64,000 nucleotides of DNA from Micropterix aruncella (Eukaryota; Arthropoda; Insecta; Lepidoptera; Micropterigidae), in the NCBI GenBank assembly GCA_944548615.1, contig OX155954.1, positions 4,003,424 through 4,067,423 on the forward strand, in the 5' to 3' direction. Below the pieces are notes generated by a model that had not been told where the DNA came from, did not search any database, and worked only from the letters and a program-made list of their open reading frames with translations. How positions within the stretch are numbered: position 1 is the first letter of the stretch; every line of letters begins with the position of its first letter. The translations under genes were made by a program, and so were the position numbers. Below, piece by piece: positions 1 through 9,685 of the stretch.

Positions 1-320
<320 letters not shown>

Positions 321-1874
321 AAGAAATAACAAAATTAGTGAATTCCATGAAAAATAAAAAATCCTCGGGAATTGACGATATCGCAATAGACATGGTAAAA
401 TTGACACTTCCGTTTATAGTTGACAAATTAGCCTATATATTCAATATATCTCTCCGAGATGGAATTTTCCCAGATCAATTCAAAATTGCTAAAATTATTC
501 CTATACATAAAAAAGGTCCAAAAACTGAAATAAACAACTACAGACCAATAGCGTTGCTACCTGTTTTTTCCAAAGTGCTTGAAAAAATAGTAAATTCAAG
601 GTTGTTAAAATACATAGAAAATAAAAATATCCTAACAAAATCTCAGTTCGGTTTCAGAAGAAATAAAGGTACAGTCGATGCACTGAACAACGTTCTGAGA
701 AAAATGTACAATGACATGGACAAGAAACTTTATTCAAGTACCGTATTTTGCGATTTACCTAAAGCGTTCGATATGGTAGACCATCAAACACTGCTAACTA
801 AACTCGACAGATATGGAATCCGAGGAAATAGCTTAAAATGGTTCAGCAGCTATCTCTCAAAAAGAAAACAAGTTGTACAATTAGACGACTGCACAGGTGG
901 CGTATTGAAGAGAACCATTTCCGATGAGTGTGAAACGAAGAGCGGTGTTCCTCAGGGAAGCATCCTGGGACCGACCCTTTTCATTCTATATATTAATGAT
1001 CTCCCATCTATAGTAGCTCACTCAAATATAACTTTGTATGCAGATGACACCAGCATAAGCTTTGCAGATGCCAAAATAGAGAATGTAGTGAAAACGTTAA
1101 ACCATGAATTGGCTCTGTTGAATACCTGGTTCGAGAAAAATAATCTGTCTCTTAACACATCCAAGACAGTATCCATCTTCCTGTCTTGTAGAAAAAATAT
1201 GGTTATAAACAGTCAAAATTTAATTATCGGTGCAAACACAGTAGCCAATATTAAAAGCCATAAATTTCTGGGTTTAGTTTTAGATGAAAATTTAAGATGG
1301 AATGCTCACGGAGAGGAATTAAGCGACTGACTATCCAGCGCCTGTTTCTTACTAAGGCAAATAAGGAAACTAATCAGTGTTAAACACACCAAAATAATAT
1401 ACTTTGCCTATTTCGAGTCAATTCTTCGTTACGGGATTCCCTTCTGGACACAGTGTACAGTAGTTTTAAGGCAACATAATTTCTCTCTCCTAAAACGAGC
1501 CATAAGAATATTGATAAACCTAAAACATAATGAATCATGTCGTGGTCACTTCAAAAATCTCAGTATTCTAACGCTACCGTATTCTAATTCTAACCAACAT
1601 ATTTGAATGCATAAAATTAATATTAAAAAACATAGGAAAAATAAAGACCCAAAAAGAAATTCACTCGCATTTCACCAGATGTAGGCACAATTTAGCATTA
1701 CCCCGTCCATCTCTGGAATTATTCAAAAGGGATCCAAATGTTGGAATGGCGTGTTACAATAAACTGCCTGAGAATATCAAAAGTATATGTAGAAACGGAA
1801 ATATCACCCAATTTAAATCGAAATTAAAAGGCTACCTTATTGCGAGAGAATTATATAATATTAACGAATTATAA
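321..1874 (+). pseudogene. Reverse transcriptase and C-terminal domain of NLR-1 (broken)
   Basis: Reverse transcriptase of a non-LTR retrotransposon, which would copy element RNA at a nicked target. Visible motifs in order are [18 protein letters not shown] (motif 2 region), FCDLPKAFD with the motif A aspartate at 752-754 (proline where serine is usual), [11 protein letters not shown] (motif B) and YADD at 1037-1048 (motif C, both aspartates present). The frame is closed by TGA at 1328-1330, but the same frame carries on with matching C-terminal sequence (FLLRQIRKL, then YFAYFESILRYGIPFW). The stop therefore most likely came from CGA by CpG decay. A one-base frame change near 1578-1582 leads to the last part (PNVGMACYNKLPENIKS), ending at TAA 1872-1874. 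The start is lost, since the piece begins inside the domain. Not functional. Confidence 0.88.
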
Positions 1875-2210
1875 TTAGATTACTGACAATTTCCATCTCG
1901 ATTTTTTTTTCTTTATTTAACTTGACATTTGTACCATTTTATTGATTATTATATTATTACTATTATTTTAATTGTCTCCCATAATCAATTATAATTCTTA
2001 CTTACAGGACCATTTAATTTTATTATTATAATTTTATGACTATCTGTAGTTATAAATATCTAATATAACTCAATTATGTGGTGAGTCTCTAATGAAATAT
2101 TTAGTATACATTTTAAAGTTATTTTAACATTAAGCGGCTATATCAAATGTCTAAACAACTATGTAAAGTTTTTTGAAGACAATAAATGCGATTTGATTTG
2201 ATTTGATTTG
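321..2210 (+). mobile_element. NLR-1: 5'-truncated non-LTR retrotransposon inserted in R1
   Basis: A CR1/Jockey-group non-LTR element that keeps most of the reverse transcriptase and the C-terminal part of ORF2, a 3' UTR of about 340 bp and a four-unit (ATTTG) tail at 2191-2210. The left limit is where R1 homology stops (after 320). The right limit is where it resumes (2211), using the uninterrupted R1 copy at 63449-64000 as the empty site. 5' truncation with a short simple-repeat tail is typical of target-primed reverse transcription. The flanks share only AGC, so a target-site duplication is very short or absent. Confidence 0.85.
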
Positions 2211-2676
2211 AGCCAATCGATTGTGCTCTCCGACTAACAGTCGGGGGAGTCTGGGAACTGTATTGTTTCCTATAGAGCGGGGGTGGTTGCCTACCTTACG
2301 GCGACTGCTCTTGAAATGACCATTGGCCATCCGATCCCGGTTCAGAGTCGGGCAAAGGACGCCTTGGTCCGCGATAGATTCGGTGCACACCGTTTCACCC
2401 CTTCGTAAGGGAGAGGACCGCGCAAGCGACCTCGAACTCGGAACCAATCGAGAGACCGGAGAAATCTGGTCACAATTGGAAGCAAGGGCGCGAGTGTCGG
2501 CCCGCCAGGTAACATACTGGCTATCTCGCGGTAAAGGCGTTGGCTTCTTGCGGGTTGTGGCGTAGCTAGACGTCGGATTTGTAATGTCCAAAGTCTTCTA
2601 CGCTCACTGCACGGTCGATAGAACGAAGAATAGTTAAAACGTCCTGCGGTGACGGGTTCGCCCGTTGTGGTTGACA
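2211..2676 (-). repeat. Repeat R1, second part
   Basis: Continuation of R1 after the NLR-1 insertion. It matches 63449-63878 in inverted orientation across its length, with blocks such as ACGGGCGAACCCGTC, CGCGGACCA, CCCCCGCTCTATAGGAAAC and CACAATCGATTGGCT. It joins NLR-2 at about 2676, where the NLR-2 reverse transcriptase homology stops abruptly. Both strands are open over part of this stretch, but the two copies do not share a preserved reading frame, so I read it as non-coding. Confidence 0.82.
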
Positions 2677-4565
2677 TCTCAATATGTAGTAATTTGGTAA
2701 TTAGTATGGGGTGATTAACCCTGTCAAAGGCCTTCGAAAAGTCAGTGTACACGGCGTCCGTCTGTAGGCGTTTATCCATGTTTTTCGATATAAAATCGGT
2801 AAATAGACTAAGATTAGTTATGACAGAGCGCTTCTTTAAAAAACCGTGTTGATGCTCAGAAAGCAAGTTTTTAATTGCAGGATAAAGTTGGTCGTACACA
2901 ATCTTCTCGAAGACCTTACTCAGAACTGGAAGAATTGAAATTGGGCGATAATTTTCGATACTGTTTCTGTATCCTTTCGATACATTTTTATGTATCGGGA
3001 TAATTAGTGCCTGTTTCCACACGTCAGGGAATATTCCCTCTTGTAGCGATCGCGTAAAGATAATTGTCAGAGGCGGAGATAGAGAAGCGGCGCAGTTATT
3101 AAAAAACATAGGTGGAATTCCATCGCAACCTGCGCCCTTATTGATATCCAAGTTAGATAAATACTTGTAAATAACCTCTGCAGAAAATTCGATCGAACCG
3201 ATCGAACAGTTTGTTGGGTTGTACGGGTGAACGTCCGGAAGTGCCGGGTGCGATGTGGATTGGTCAGCAGAGCTGAAAACTGATTCGAAATATGCAGAGA
3301 ATCCTTCGCTAATGCTGGAGCCATCGTTAAAGCAAACATCTCCACAGACCATAGATTGTGGTATTTTACCGCCTTTGCGTATATTTTTTATGTACGTCCA
3401 AAAGTGCTTAGGATTACGGCGAATATTAACCGAGCTCCGATTGACAAATTGGCGGAAGCATTGTTTTTGCATCATTTTTTGCCTACGACGGAGTAATGCA
3501 AAAGTGTCATAGTCACGGGGATTATAGTTCTTCTTCCACTTCTTGTGAAATCGGTTCTTTTCTTTGATTACTTTTATTAGGGCTGGCGAGAACCATGTAG
3601 GGAAGCGCGGATTGGCTGTTGATCGCGTAGGTACGAAATCCTCGAAGGATTTATTTATAACTGAGTAAAATTTATTTACGGTCTCGTCTATAGAGCAATG
3701 AGCAAAGAGAAGTTCCCAGTCAGTGGAAGAGAGGTAGTGATTTATAGAGAAATAGTCAGCTTTGGCGTAGAGTTTGATGATTCTGGGTAGCTCTTTCAAT
3801 AGGCGCACAGATATATTACACAGTTCTATATCCAGTGATGGGTGATAAATGTCCTCCGGAATTATTGGGTTATTGCAGCGGGATACTCGCAAGTCGTCGG
3901 TGCCAAGTACTAAGTCTAAAAAGCGATGAAGAGAGTTGGACACATGATTGAACTGATCGAGGCCCGAAAATGCGATACCTTCGCAGAAAGAGGTGCTTAA
4001 AAAGGATCGAGAGTCCCTCCGCCTTCCGATGCGGGACTAAGGGGTAATCCTGGAGGACCAGACCAAAAGATTTTTGGCAAATTAAAATCACCAAACAACG
4101 AGAAACCGTCATGAGGAAGTTGTTCACGTAATGATACAACTGTGTCGAGAAGGCTGAGTAAATGATCTTGGTGGTCGGCTGGCGGATTTCCCGGAAGGTA
4201 AACGCAGCAGACGTGGTGGTCATGAGAGGAGCCCAAAGCTGCCGCCGGAATTGTGACCCAAACGCAGTCTGCTCTACATAACGCAGGCCAGTCAAGGCGC
4301 AGACGAGGACAAAACTCTCGTCGAATAGCTAATAAGGTTCCTTCGCCGCGCTTCCTGTCAGTGGCAGCAGGGTATCTGTCGTGCCTGAAAAGTTCATAGC
4401 GAGGATCGACTATTTCTCCATCGAGTATACCAGAGGTGAGCCACGTTTCGGTAATAGCTAGAATGTTGTAATCGTTTGACAACACATTTTGATAAAAAAT
4501 GGACGTTTTATTTCGCAAACTGCGAACATTTTGATAGAAAATGTTAAGTGACTCTACGGTGATGG
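2677..4565 (-). pseudogene. ORF2 of NLR-2: endonuclease and partial reverse transcriptase
   Basis: The frame opens with NIFYQNVRSLRNKTS and ITETWL (catalytic glutamate), followed by LFGDFNLP, so it is an APE-type endonuclease that would nick the target. It then shifts frame near 3999, where a run of five T explains the break as one lost base. The following frame runs through SNSLHRFLDLVLG, the linker, ENYRPISILPVLSKVFEKIV, HGFLKKRS and YTDFSKAFD (motif A). It breaks off about 25 residues later at the R1 junction. Motifs B and C (the YADD box) are absent, so no activity is possible. A typical ORF2 is roughly 900-1,000 residues, and about 620 are represented here. Confidence 0.87.
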
Positions 4566-4891
4566 ATTAGAGTTATCATTAAAATAAATAAAAAGGAAAA
4601 GACGCGAGTAATCTAACGATGACTGAATAGACATTGTAAATGTGGCAGTGAATAATTGGATGACAATTAATAAATAGTGTGATACGGTTACGTTCGTGAC
4701 AAGGAAAATTATATTGATGTCAGGACAAGAAGCTTCAGGATTGCTAAAATAATGCATTATGACGCAGGTAGAGTGTATTATAACAAATAGATATATAAGA
4801 TATATGATATATAATATTAGGGGTAAGTTAAAAATAAAATGGGGATAAGAGGTGTCAGGTAAAAAGAGTAACAAGTTCGAGTAAGTGAGAG

Positions 4892-5058
4892 CTAGGAATT
4901 TTTTTTGAGGTCGTCGGCGCAGTTGATTCGGAGTGGTGGAGCTCCATCTTTCTGGCGGGCGAAGATATGGCCGTTTCGGACCCACGCATAGCGAAACCCC
5001 GTCTCACGCGCTAGATTGCGGGTCTTGTAAAGAAGATCCTTATTTGAGACCGTAAGGT
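4892..5058 (-). pseudogene. C-terminal end of NLR-2 ORF1
   Basis: On the minus strand the frame starting near 5058 reads NKDLLYKTRNLARETGFRYA, then WVRNGHIFARQKDG, and ends DDLKKNS at a TAG (4892-4894). This is the usual end of the RNA-binding ORF1 protein of these elements: the same layout is seen in NLR-4 (YVWVNNGRIFIRQDD) and NLR-8 (FVWLKNCRIYVRQKEG). Only about 55 residues remain. The N-terminal part is cut off at the junction with PLE-1. Confidence 0.75.
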
Positions 5059-5086
5059 GGAGCAGGATAAGAAATTATCCTGCTCC
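5059..5086. repeat. Perfect 12-bp inverted repeat at an element junction
   Basis: GGAGCAGGATAA (5059-5070), loop GAAA, then the exact reverse complement (5075-5086). It lies exactly where NLR-2 (minus) ends and PLE-1 (plus) begins. Confidence 0.9.
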
Positions 5087-6030
5087 TCTATTAGAAAAAC
5101 ATATTCTAAATTCTGAAGTAAAATATACACCAAGCCCCAAAATATCTTCAAATTTAAATATAATGTTTCTCAGCACCACTTATTTTCCTGGAGCCGAGAA
5201 ACTGCGAGATATATTAGCTGATTTATTTCCTATTATTTCTAATGATGCGTCCACCAAAGATCTCTTAGATTTACCACCAATTCTATCTTTCCGCAGACCA
5301 CCTAATATTAGATCAATATTAAACAAAACAAAAAATAAACAAAATCTCTCTGTTGGTAATAATAACTTGGGTCTTCAACCTTGTGGTCGTCCACGTTGTA
5401 AAACTTGTCCTCTCTTAGATCAAAGTCCTTTTTTTTTCAGTCCAAATACTACTAATAAATACAGGGTTCCCTTTCATTGCAGTTGTTATTCAAAAAATAT
5501 TGTGTATCAGCTTCTGTGTAAGACTTGCAGTGCTTTTTATATCGGCGAAACAACCACACCACTTAATATTAGACTAAATAATCATAGGGCTAGTGTAGGA
5601 AATGAAAGCCAGCTCCCAATATCTTTGCATGCCAGGGCACATAATTTAACTTTTGATCAATGTTTTAAAGTTAAAATAATAAAATGCCTTGGTGATAATG
5701 CAAAAGAAAGGGATGTCAAATCTTGGGAAATGGCTTTTATTTATATTTTAGGCGCTTGCAAAGGTTCGGGTCTCAATAGACAAAATTAATGTGGTTTATT
5801 CAATCAGGTTTAATACTCATTAACTGCTTTTTATTTTTTATTTATAATCATTCATTAAAAATAATATTTTTCACGGTCGGTTATGATATACTTTAGCTGG
5901 ATCGTGTAAAATATTATTAATCATTTCTATTGGTTCGATTTCTTGAATTTAAATTTTCAAGGAATTGTTCGATTTCAGAAATGTCATTTATCTTGACAAC
6001 GGTTTACACCGAAATATAGAACCAACATTT
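5075..6030 (+). mobile_element. PLE-1: 3' portion of a Penelope-like element
   Basis: Holds the C-terminal GIY-YIG endonuclease of a Penelope-like retroelement plus about 240 bp of 3' sequence. The reverse transcriptase is missing: the frame is open from about 5076 without a start. The 3' region contains TTGACAACGGTTTACACCGA (about 5993-6012), followed by AATAT. Its CGGT/ACCG stem resembles the motif found at the ends of the fold-back repeats elsewhere in this window. The right boundary is approximate. Confidence 0.82.
5076..5789 (+). pseudogene. GIY-YIG endonuclease domain of PLE-1 (N-terminally truncated)
   Basis: The reading frame is intact from 5076 to the TAA at 5787-5789, with no proper start. 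The first ATG at 5163 is internal. Features in order are FRRPPNIRSILNKT, the linker cysteine cluster CGRPRCKTCPL, NIVYQLLCKTCSAFYIGE (GIY-YIG core, here VYQ and FYIGE), IRLNNHRASV, then SLHARAHNLTFDQCFKVKII and a terminal EMAFIYILGA. In Penelope-like elements this nuclease nicks DNA to prime reverse transcription. The cysteine-rich linker before the GIY-YIG fold is characteristic. No frameshift is seen, so the fragment is fairly young. Confidence 0.85.
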
Positions 6031-6621
<591 letters not shown>

Positions 6622-6918
6622 GGCATGGTATTGTACTACTAAATAACGGCTTTTATCTAGTAGTACACTACCGGCAACTAGCACACACATCACTAGCTCT
6701 ATACGTCAATTTAGTTCTCTCTCCGAAAATTATTTAAAATCGTATTATTAAGTGGGTTTTGCGGAATAAACGTGCAATCATTCTATAAATTAGTAAAGTG
6801 GCATCGCGTCGCCGAAATTGTGGTTGTTTTCACCAGGAGGATCGTGAGTAATCGCCATTTAAAATTTTGGTTCCTGAATTTCAGCTAGTCATTGTTTGAA
6901 GGACAAGGGTAGCAGTAG

Positions 6919-6965
6919 CCAATCGCAGTCGCCGTGTCGCACTGACGTCAATCCCGGCGACCAAT
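6919..6965 (+). promoter_or_regulatory. CCAAT-CRE-CCAAT cluster in the NLR-3 leader
   Basis: CCAAT at 6919-6923, a perfect palindromic cAMP-response-type site TGACGTCA at 6943-6950, and CCAAT at 6961-6965, about 200 bp before the ORF1 start. Non-LTR elements need promoters inside their 5' leader, so the position is sensible. The function is inferred from sequence only. Confidence 0.4.
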
Positions 6966-7157
6966 CAAATTTGAATTCAACCACGGCTGACAGCAGAGCG
7001 AGAGTCGCCCGGACGGCAAGTAGTAATCGGCACAGCCGCATGTGACTTCATTTCGACTTCATTTGAAATAGGGAGGTACACGTACTTTTTCTCAAAAATA
7101 TCGTACGATAAAATCGAAATACATTGGTTCATCCTCTAGTAAATTTTCATCATCGAA

Positions 7158-8002
7158 ATGGATTGCGGCAAATGCGAAAAAACTATATCAACAAAAGATA
7201 AGTTATCCTGCGTGCACTGTAGGGAACATTTTCACTTAAAATGCGTCAATATCTTGAAAATGAACTTTAATAAAATGTCTGAAAAAAATATGGCCCAGTG
7301 GCAATGTGATCACTGCACCTCATTAGACCCAAGGCAGACAAAAATTGGGGCGTCCGATAATGCGTTTAATTCACCTGCTTTAACACCAATGCATTCAGAA
7401 AAAAACGCACTACAATCGACCCCTCAATCGAAGTTTTATGATGTCGACGAATTGACGGCTTTAATTGAAAAACATTTAATCGACTTTAGAAAATCCATAA
7501 TTTCTTACATAGATGACAAAATGAATGTGATAGCAAAAAGAATGGATTCGCTTAAGAAACAAAATTAGGATATCATAAAATCGGCCGATTTTCTATCAAA
7601 TCGCTATGATAATCTGGCTAAAGAATAGAAATGCTCGAGAAGCAGAACCTAGTCATACCAATCCTGCAGAAAACCAATAAAGAATTAAACGAAAAATTAT
7701 CGCTCGTACAATACAAGACTGACAATTTTGAACAGCAGCAGAGGAGATGTGATGTAGAAATTAGAGGAATTCCTGAAGAACATAAAAATTTACAGCAACT
7801 TCTAGAAAAGATTGGTTCTCACGTAAATTGCGAAATCAAATCGGACGACATTTTGAACATTTCTCGACAATTCTACAAAAAATCAGACAATAAACCCAGA
7901 GCCCTAGTGGTAAAATTCCATCACGAAGCGAAGCGAAATAACCTCCTAAAGGCCGTAAAAGATTATAATAAAACTACTGTGTACCTAATAAACTCTCTCT
8001 AA
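7158..8002 (+). pseudogene. ORF1 of NLR-3: PHD finger, coiled coil, FP-like domain
   Basis: ATG at 7158 starts MDCGKCEKT. The zinc-binding pattern is visible as C3-C6, C18-C21, H26-C29 and C50-C53, a PHD-type finger as found in ORF1 proteins of insect CR1/Jockey-group elements. The frame is closed by TAG at 7566-7568 after KKQN. The next in-frame residues (DIIKSADFLSNRYDNLA) continue the helical region. A frame change near 7627 leads to MLEKQNLVIPILQKTNKELN (coiled coil), RRCDVEIRGIPEEHKNLQQL and KPRALVVKFHHEAKRNNLL, which is the FP-like RNA-binding fold. It ends at the deletion junction near 8000. ORF1 would package element RNA. It is broken by one stop, one frameshift and loss of the C-terminus. 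Confidence 0.83.
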
Positions 8003-8736
8003 ATGCTACTAAATGTAACAGTATAAGCTTCAGCCGTAAGAGAGACTTGGTGCAGTTCAGTTATCACATTAATGGTGAAGTGATCCCTAATGTAAAATGT
8101 ATTCGCGACCTCGGAGTACAAATTGATCATAAGTTGCTTTTCGATCAGCATATAGAAAGTATGGTTAGCCGAGCTTTGAGAACACTAGGATTTGTGACCC
8201 GTATCTCAAGACCTTTCTCCAATATAAATGTCCTGAAGATGTTATATTTCGCTTACGTTCGCAGTACCGTGGAATTTGCGTCCTCAATTTGGAATCCGCA
8301 ATATTCGGTCTACAGAAGCAGGATAGAATGTATCCAAAGGCGTTTTTTAAAACACATCAATTATCGTGGACGCTTCGGTCTTCCTACGTACGAGAGCAGA
8401 CTGGACCACTTCGGTATTCAAGCTCTAGAAGACCGACGCACTGTGGCTGATATGGTACTGTTACACAAAGTTATCCACAATACCATAGATAGTCCATACC
8501 TTGTTGAAAACTTACGTTTTTTCGTTCCTCCGCGATTAATTCGTAATTCACGCACTTTTGAGGTCTCTCGTGCCAATACCAACTACGGGAAAAATTCCAT
8601 CGCTTATAGGATAATGTGCACGTACGACTCTCGTTTCTCCACCATCGACATTTTCAACCTCAACCAACCGACGTTCGTTAAAGAATTATTCAAATCAATT
8701 GCACCTAACGAGCTTGTTAACATCTATTTTTCTTAG
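7996..8736 (+). pseudogene. C-terminal domain of NLR-3 ORF2
   Basis: The frame from about 7996 reads LNATKCNSISFSRKRD, then VKCIRDLGVQIDHKLLFDQH, MLYFAYVRSTVEFASSIW and the terminal NELVNIYFS, ending at TAG 8734-8736. This is the region after the YADD box of a non-LTR reverse transcriptase (thumb and C-terminal helices). It is intact as far as it goes. Fusion to ORF1 residues by an internal deletion of roughly 3 kb removed the catalytic parts. Confidence 0.85.
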
Positions 8737-9182
8737 TTATATAATTTTCATGCAACATATCAGTAGCTACTACAAATATTTATAAATATTTATTATATAT
8801 CTAAAAATATCTATAAACATCAATAAATATCTGTATCTATATACCCACTATAAGACCTATTTATATCTTTATTTATATCTATATACATATACACATACCA
8901 TCGTCTAACTCCTTCTTCCTAAACACTTCCAATTCCCTACCTCTCCCATCGATTTTCTATTTTAATTTTCTATTTAACATGTACTTAGTTTATTTTACAA
9001 TTAATTTTTAAGTGTAATATGCCGAAATCCAAATGTGTAAAATGCTGAAATCTGTTAATTTCATAGGAAACGATTATCGGCGTAATGTTTTTCTCTTTTT
9101 CTACATTATGTTTATGCACACGTTTCAATTGTATGCGCTGTATGTTTCCAGAAATAAAATAAAAAAAAAAATAATAAAAAAA

Positions 9183-9430
9183 CTTGTAAGGATGTTAGCA
9201 AAAAACTGAATACAAGGGATTTAGGCATTTCTGATAGTACTGCACCCATATATGTCTCTGAGAATTTAACTCGAACAACAAAATATCTGCTAGGCCGCTC
9301 TAAATCATTTGCTCGTGAAAACCGCTTTAAATATGTATGGGTAAACAACGGCAGGATATTTATCCGCCAGGATGATAACATTAAACCTGTTTTAATAACT
9401 AATGATCGCATTTTTTTAGAATTGAAATAA
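9183..9430 (+). pseudogene. C-terminal end of NLR-4 ORF1
   Basis: Open frame ending at TAA 9428-9430. It reads CKDVSKKLNTRDLGISD, IYVSENLTRTTKYLLGR, then FKYVWVNNGRIFIRQDD. This is the FP-like C-terminal domain of ORF1, homologous to the ORF1 ends of NLR-2 and NLR-8. There is no start: the upstream part is replaced by the NLR-3 tail. Confidence 0.78.
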
Positions 9431-9685
9431 AACCACTTTTATATAACATTGTCAATGTCGACTGTTTTAATTTGGAATTTCTTTAAATTTTAATTTTTCT
9501 TTTAATTTTATTTTTTTTAAATTTTAATAATAATAGATTATTTATGAAATTTGATTATACAATATTCATACATTCAAACACTATTCTGAGTTACCTCTTG
9601 TACCATAAAACCAGCACATCTGTCGGTGCCTTGGATCACTTGAGTTATAATATTCATCTTAGTCATTCCGTATTATACGACCGCA

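Larger units (their letters stand above)
2677..5074 (-). mobile_element. NLR-2: non-LTR retrotransposon, both ends lost
   Basis: Minus-strand CR1/Jockey-group element. In transcription order it holds the end of ORF1 (5058 to 4892), a spacer of about 330 bp, an apurinic-type endonuclease (about 4560 to 3999) and the first half of the reverse transcriptase (to 2677). The 5' side meets PLE-1 at a perfect inverted repeat (5059-5086). The 3' side stops right after reverse transcriptase motif A, where R1 begins. The missing 3' half may lie beyond the (AT)n block, outside the window. Confidence 0.85.
6622..9182 (+). mobile_element. NLR-3: internally deleted non-LTR retrotransposon with 5' leader
   Basis: Plus-strand element with a 5' leader of up to about 530 bp, an ORF1 with PHD finger, coiled coil and FP-like domain, and the C-terminal domain of ORF2. 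The 3' UTR is AT-rich and ends in an A-rich tail (about 9157-9182). The endonuclease and the catalytic part of the reverse transcriptase are missing: ORF1 is joined almost directly to the ORF2 C-terminus near 7996. The 5' boundary is uncertain because the (TA)n block precedes it. Confidence 0.8.

Noticed and set aside
2151..2591. 146-codon minus-strand open frame across R1
   Set aside because: It crosses the NLR-1/R1 junction, and the second R1 copy does not keep the frame.
5059..5086. Intrinsic transcription terminator
   Set aside because: The hairpin has no T run in the right place and lies at a junction of two eukaryotic retroelements.
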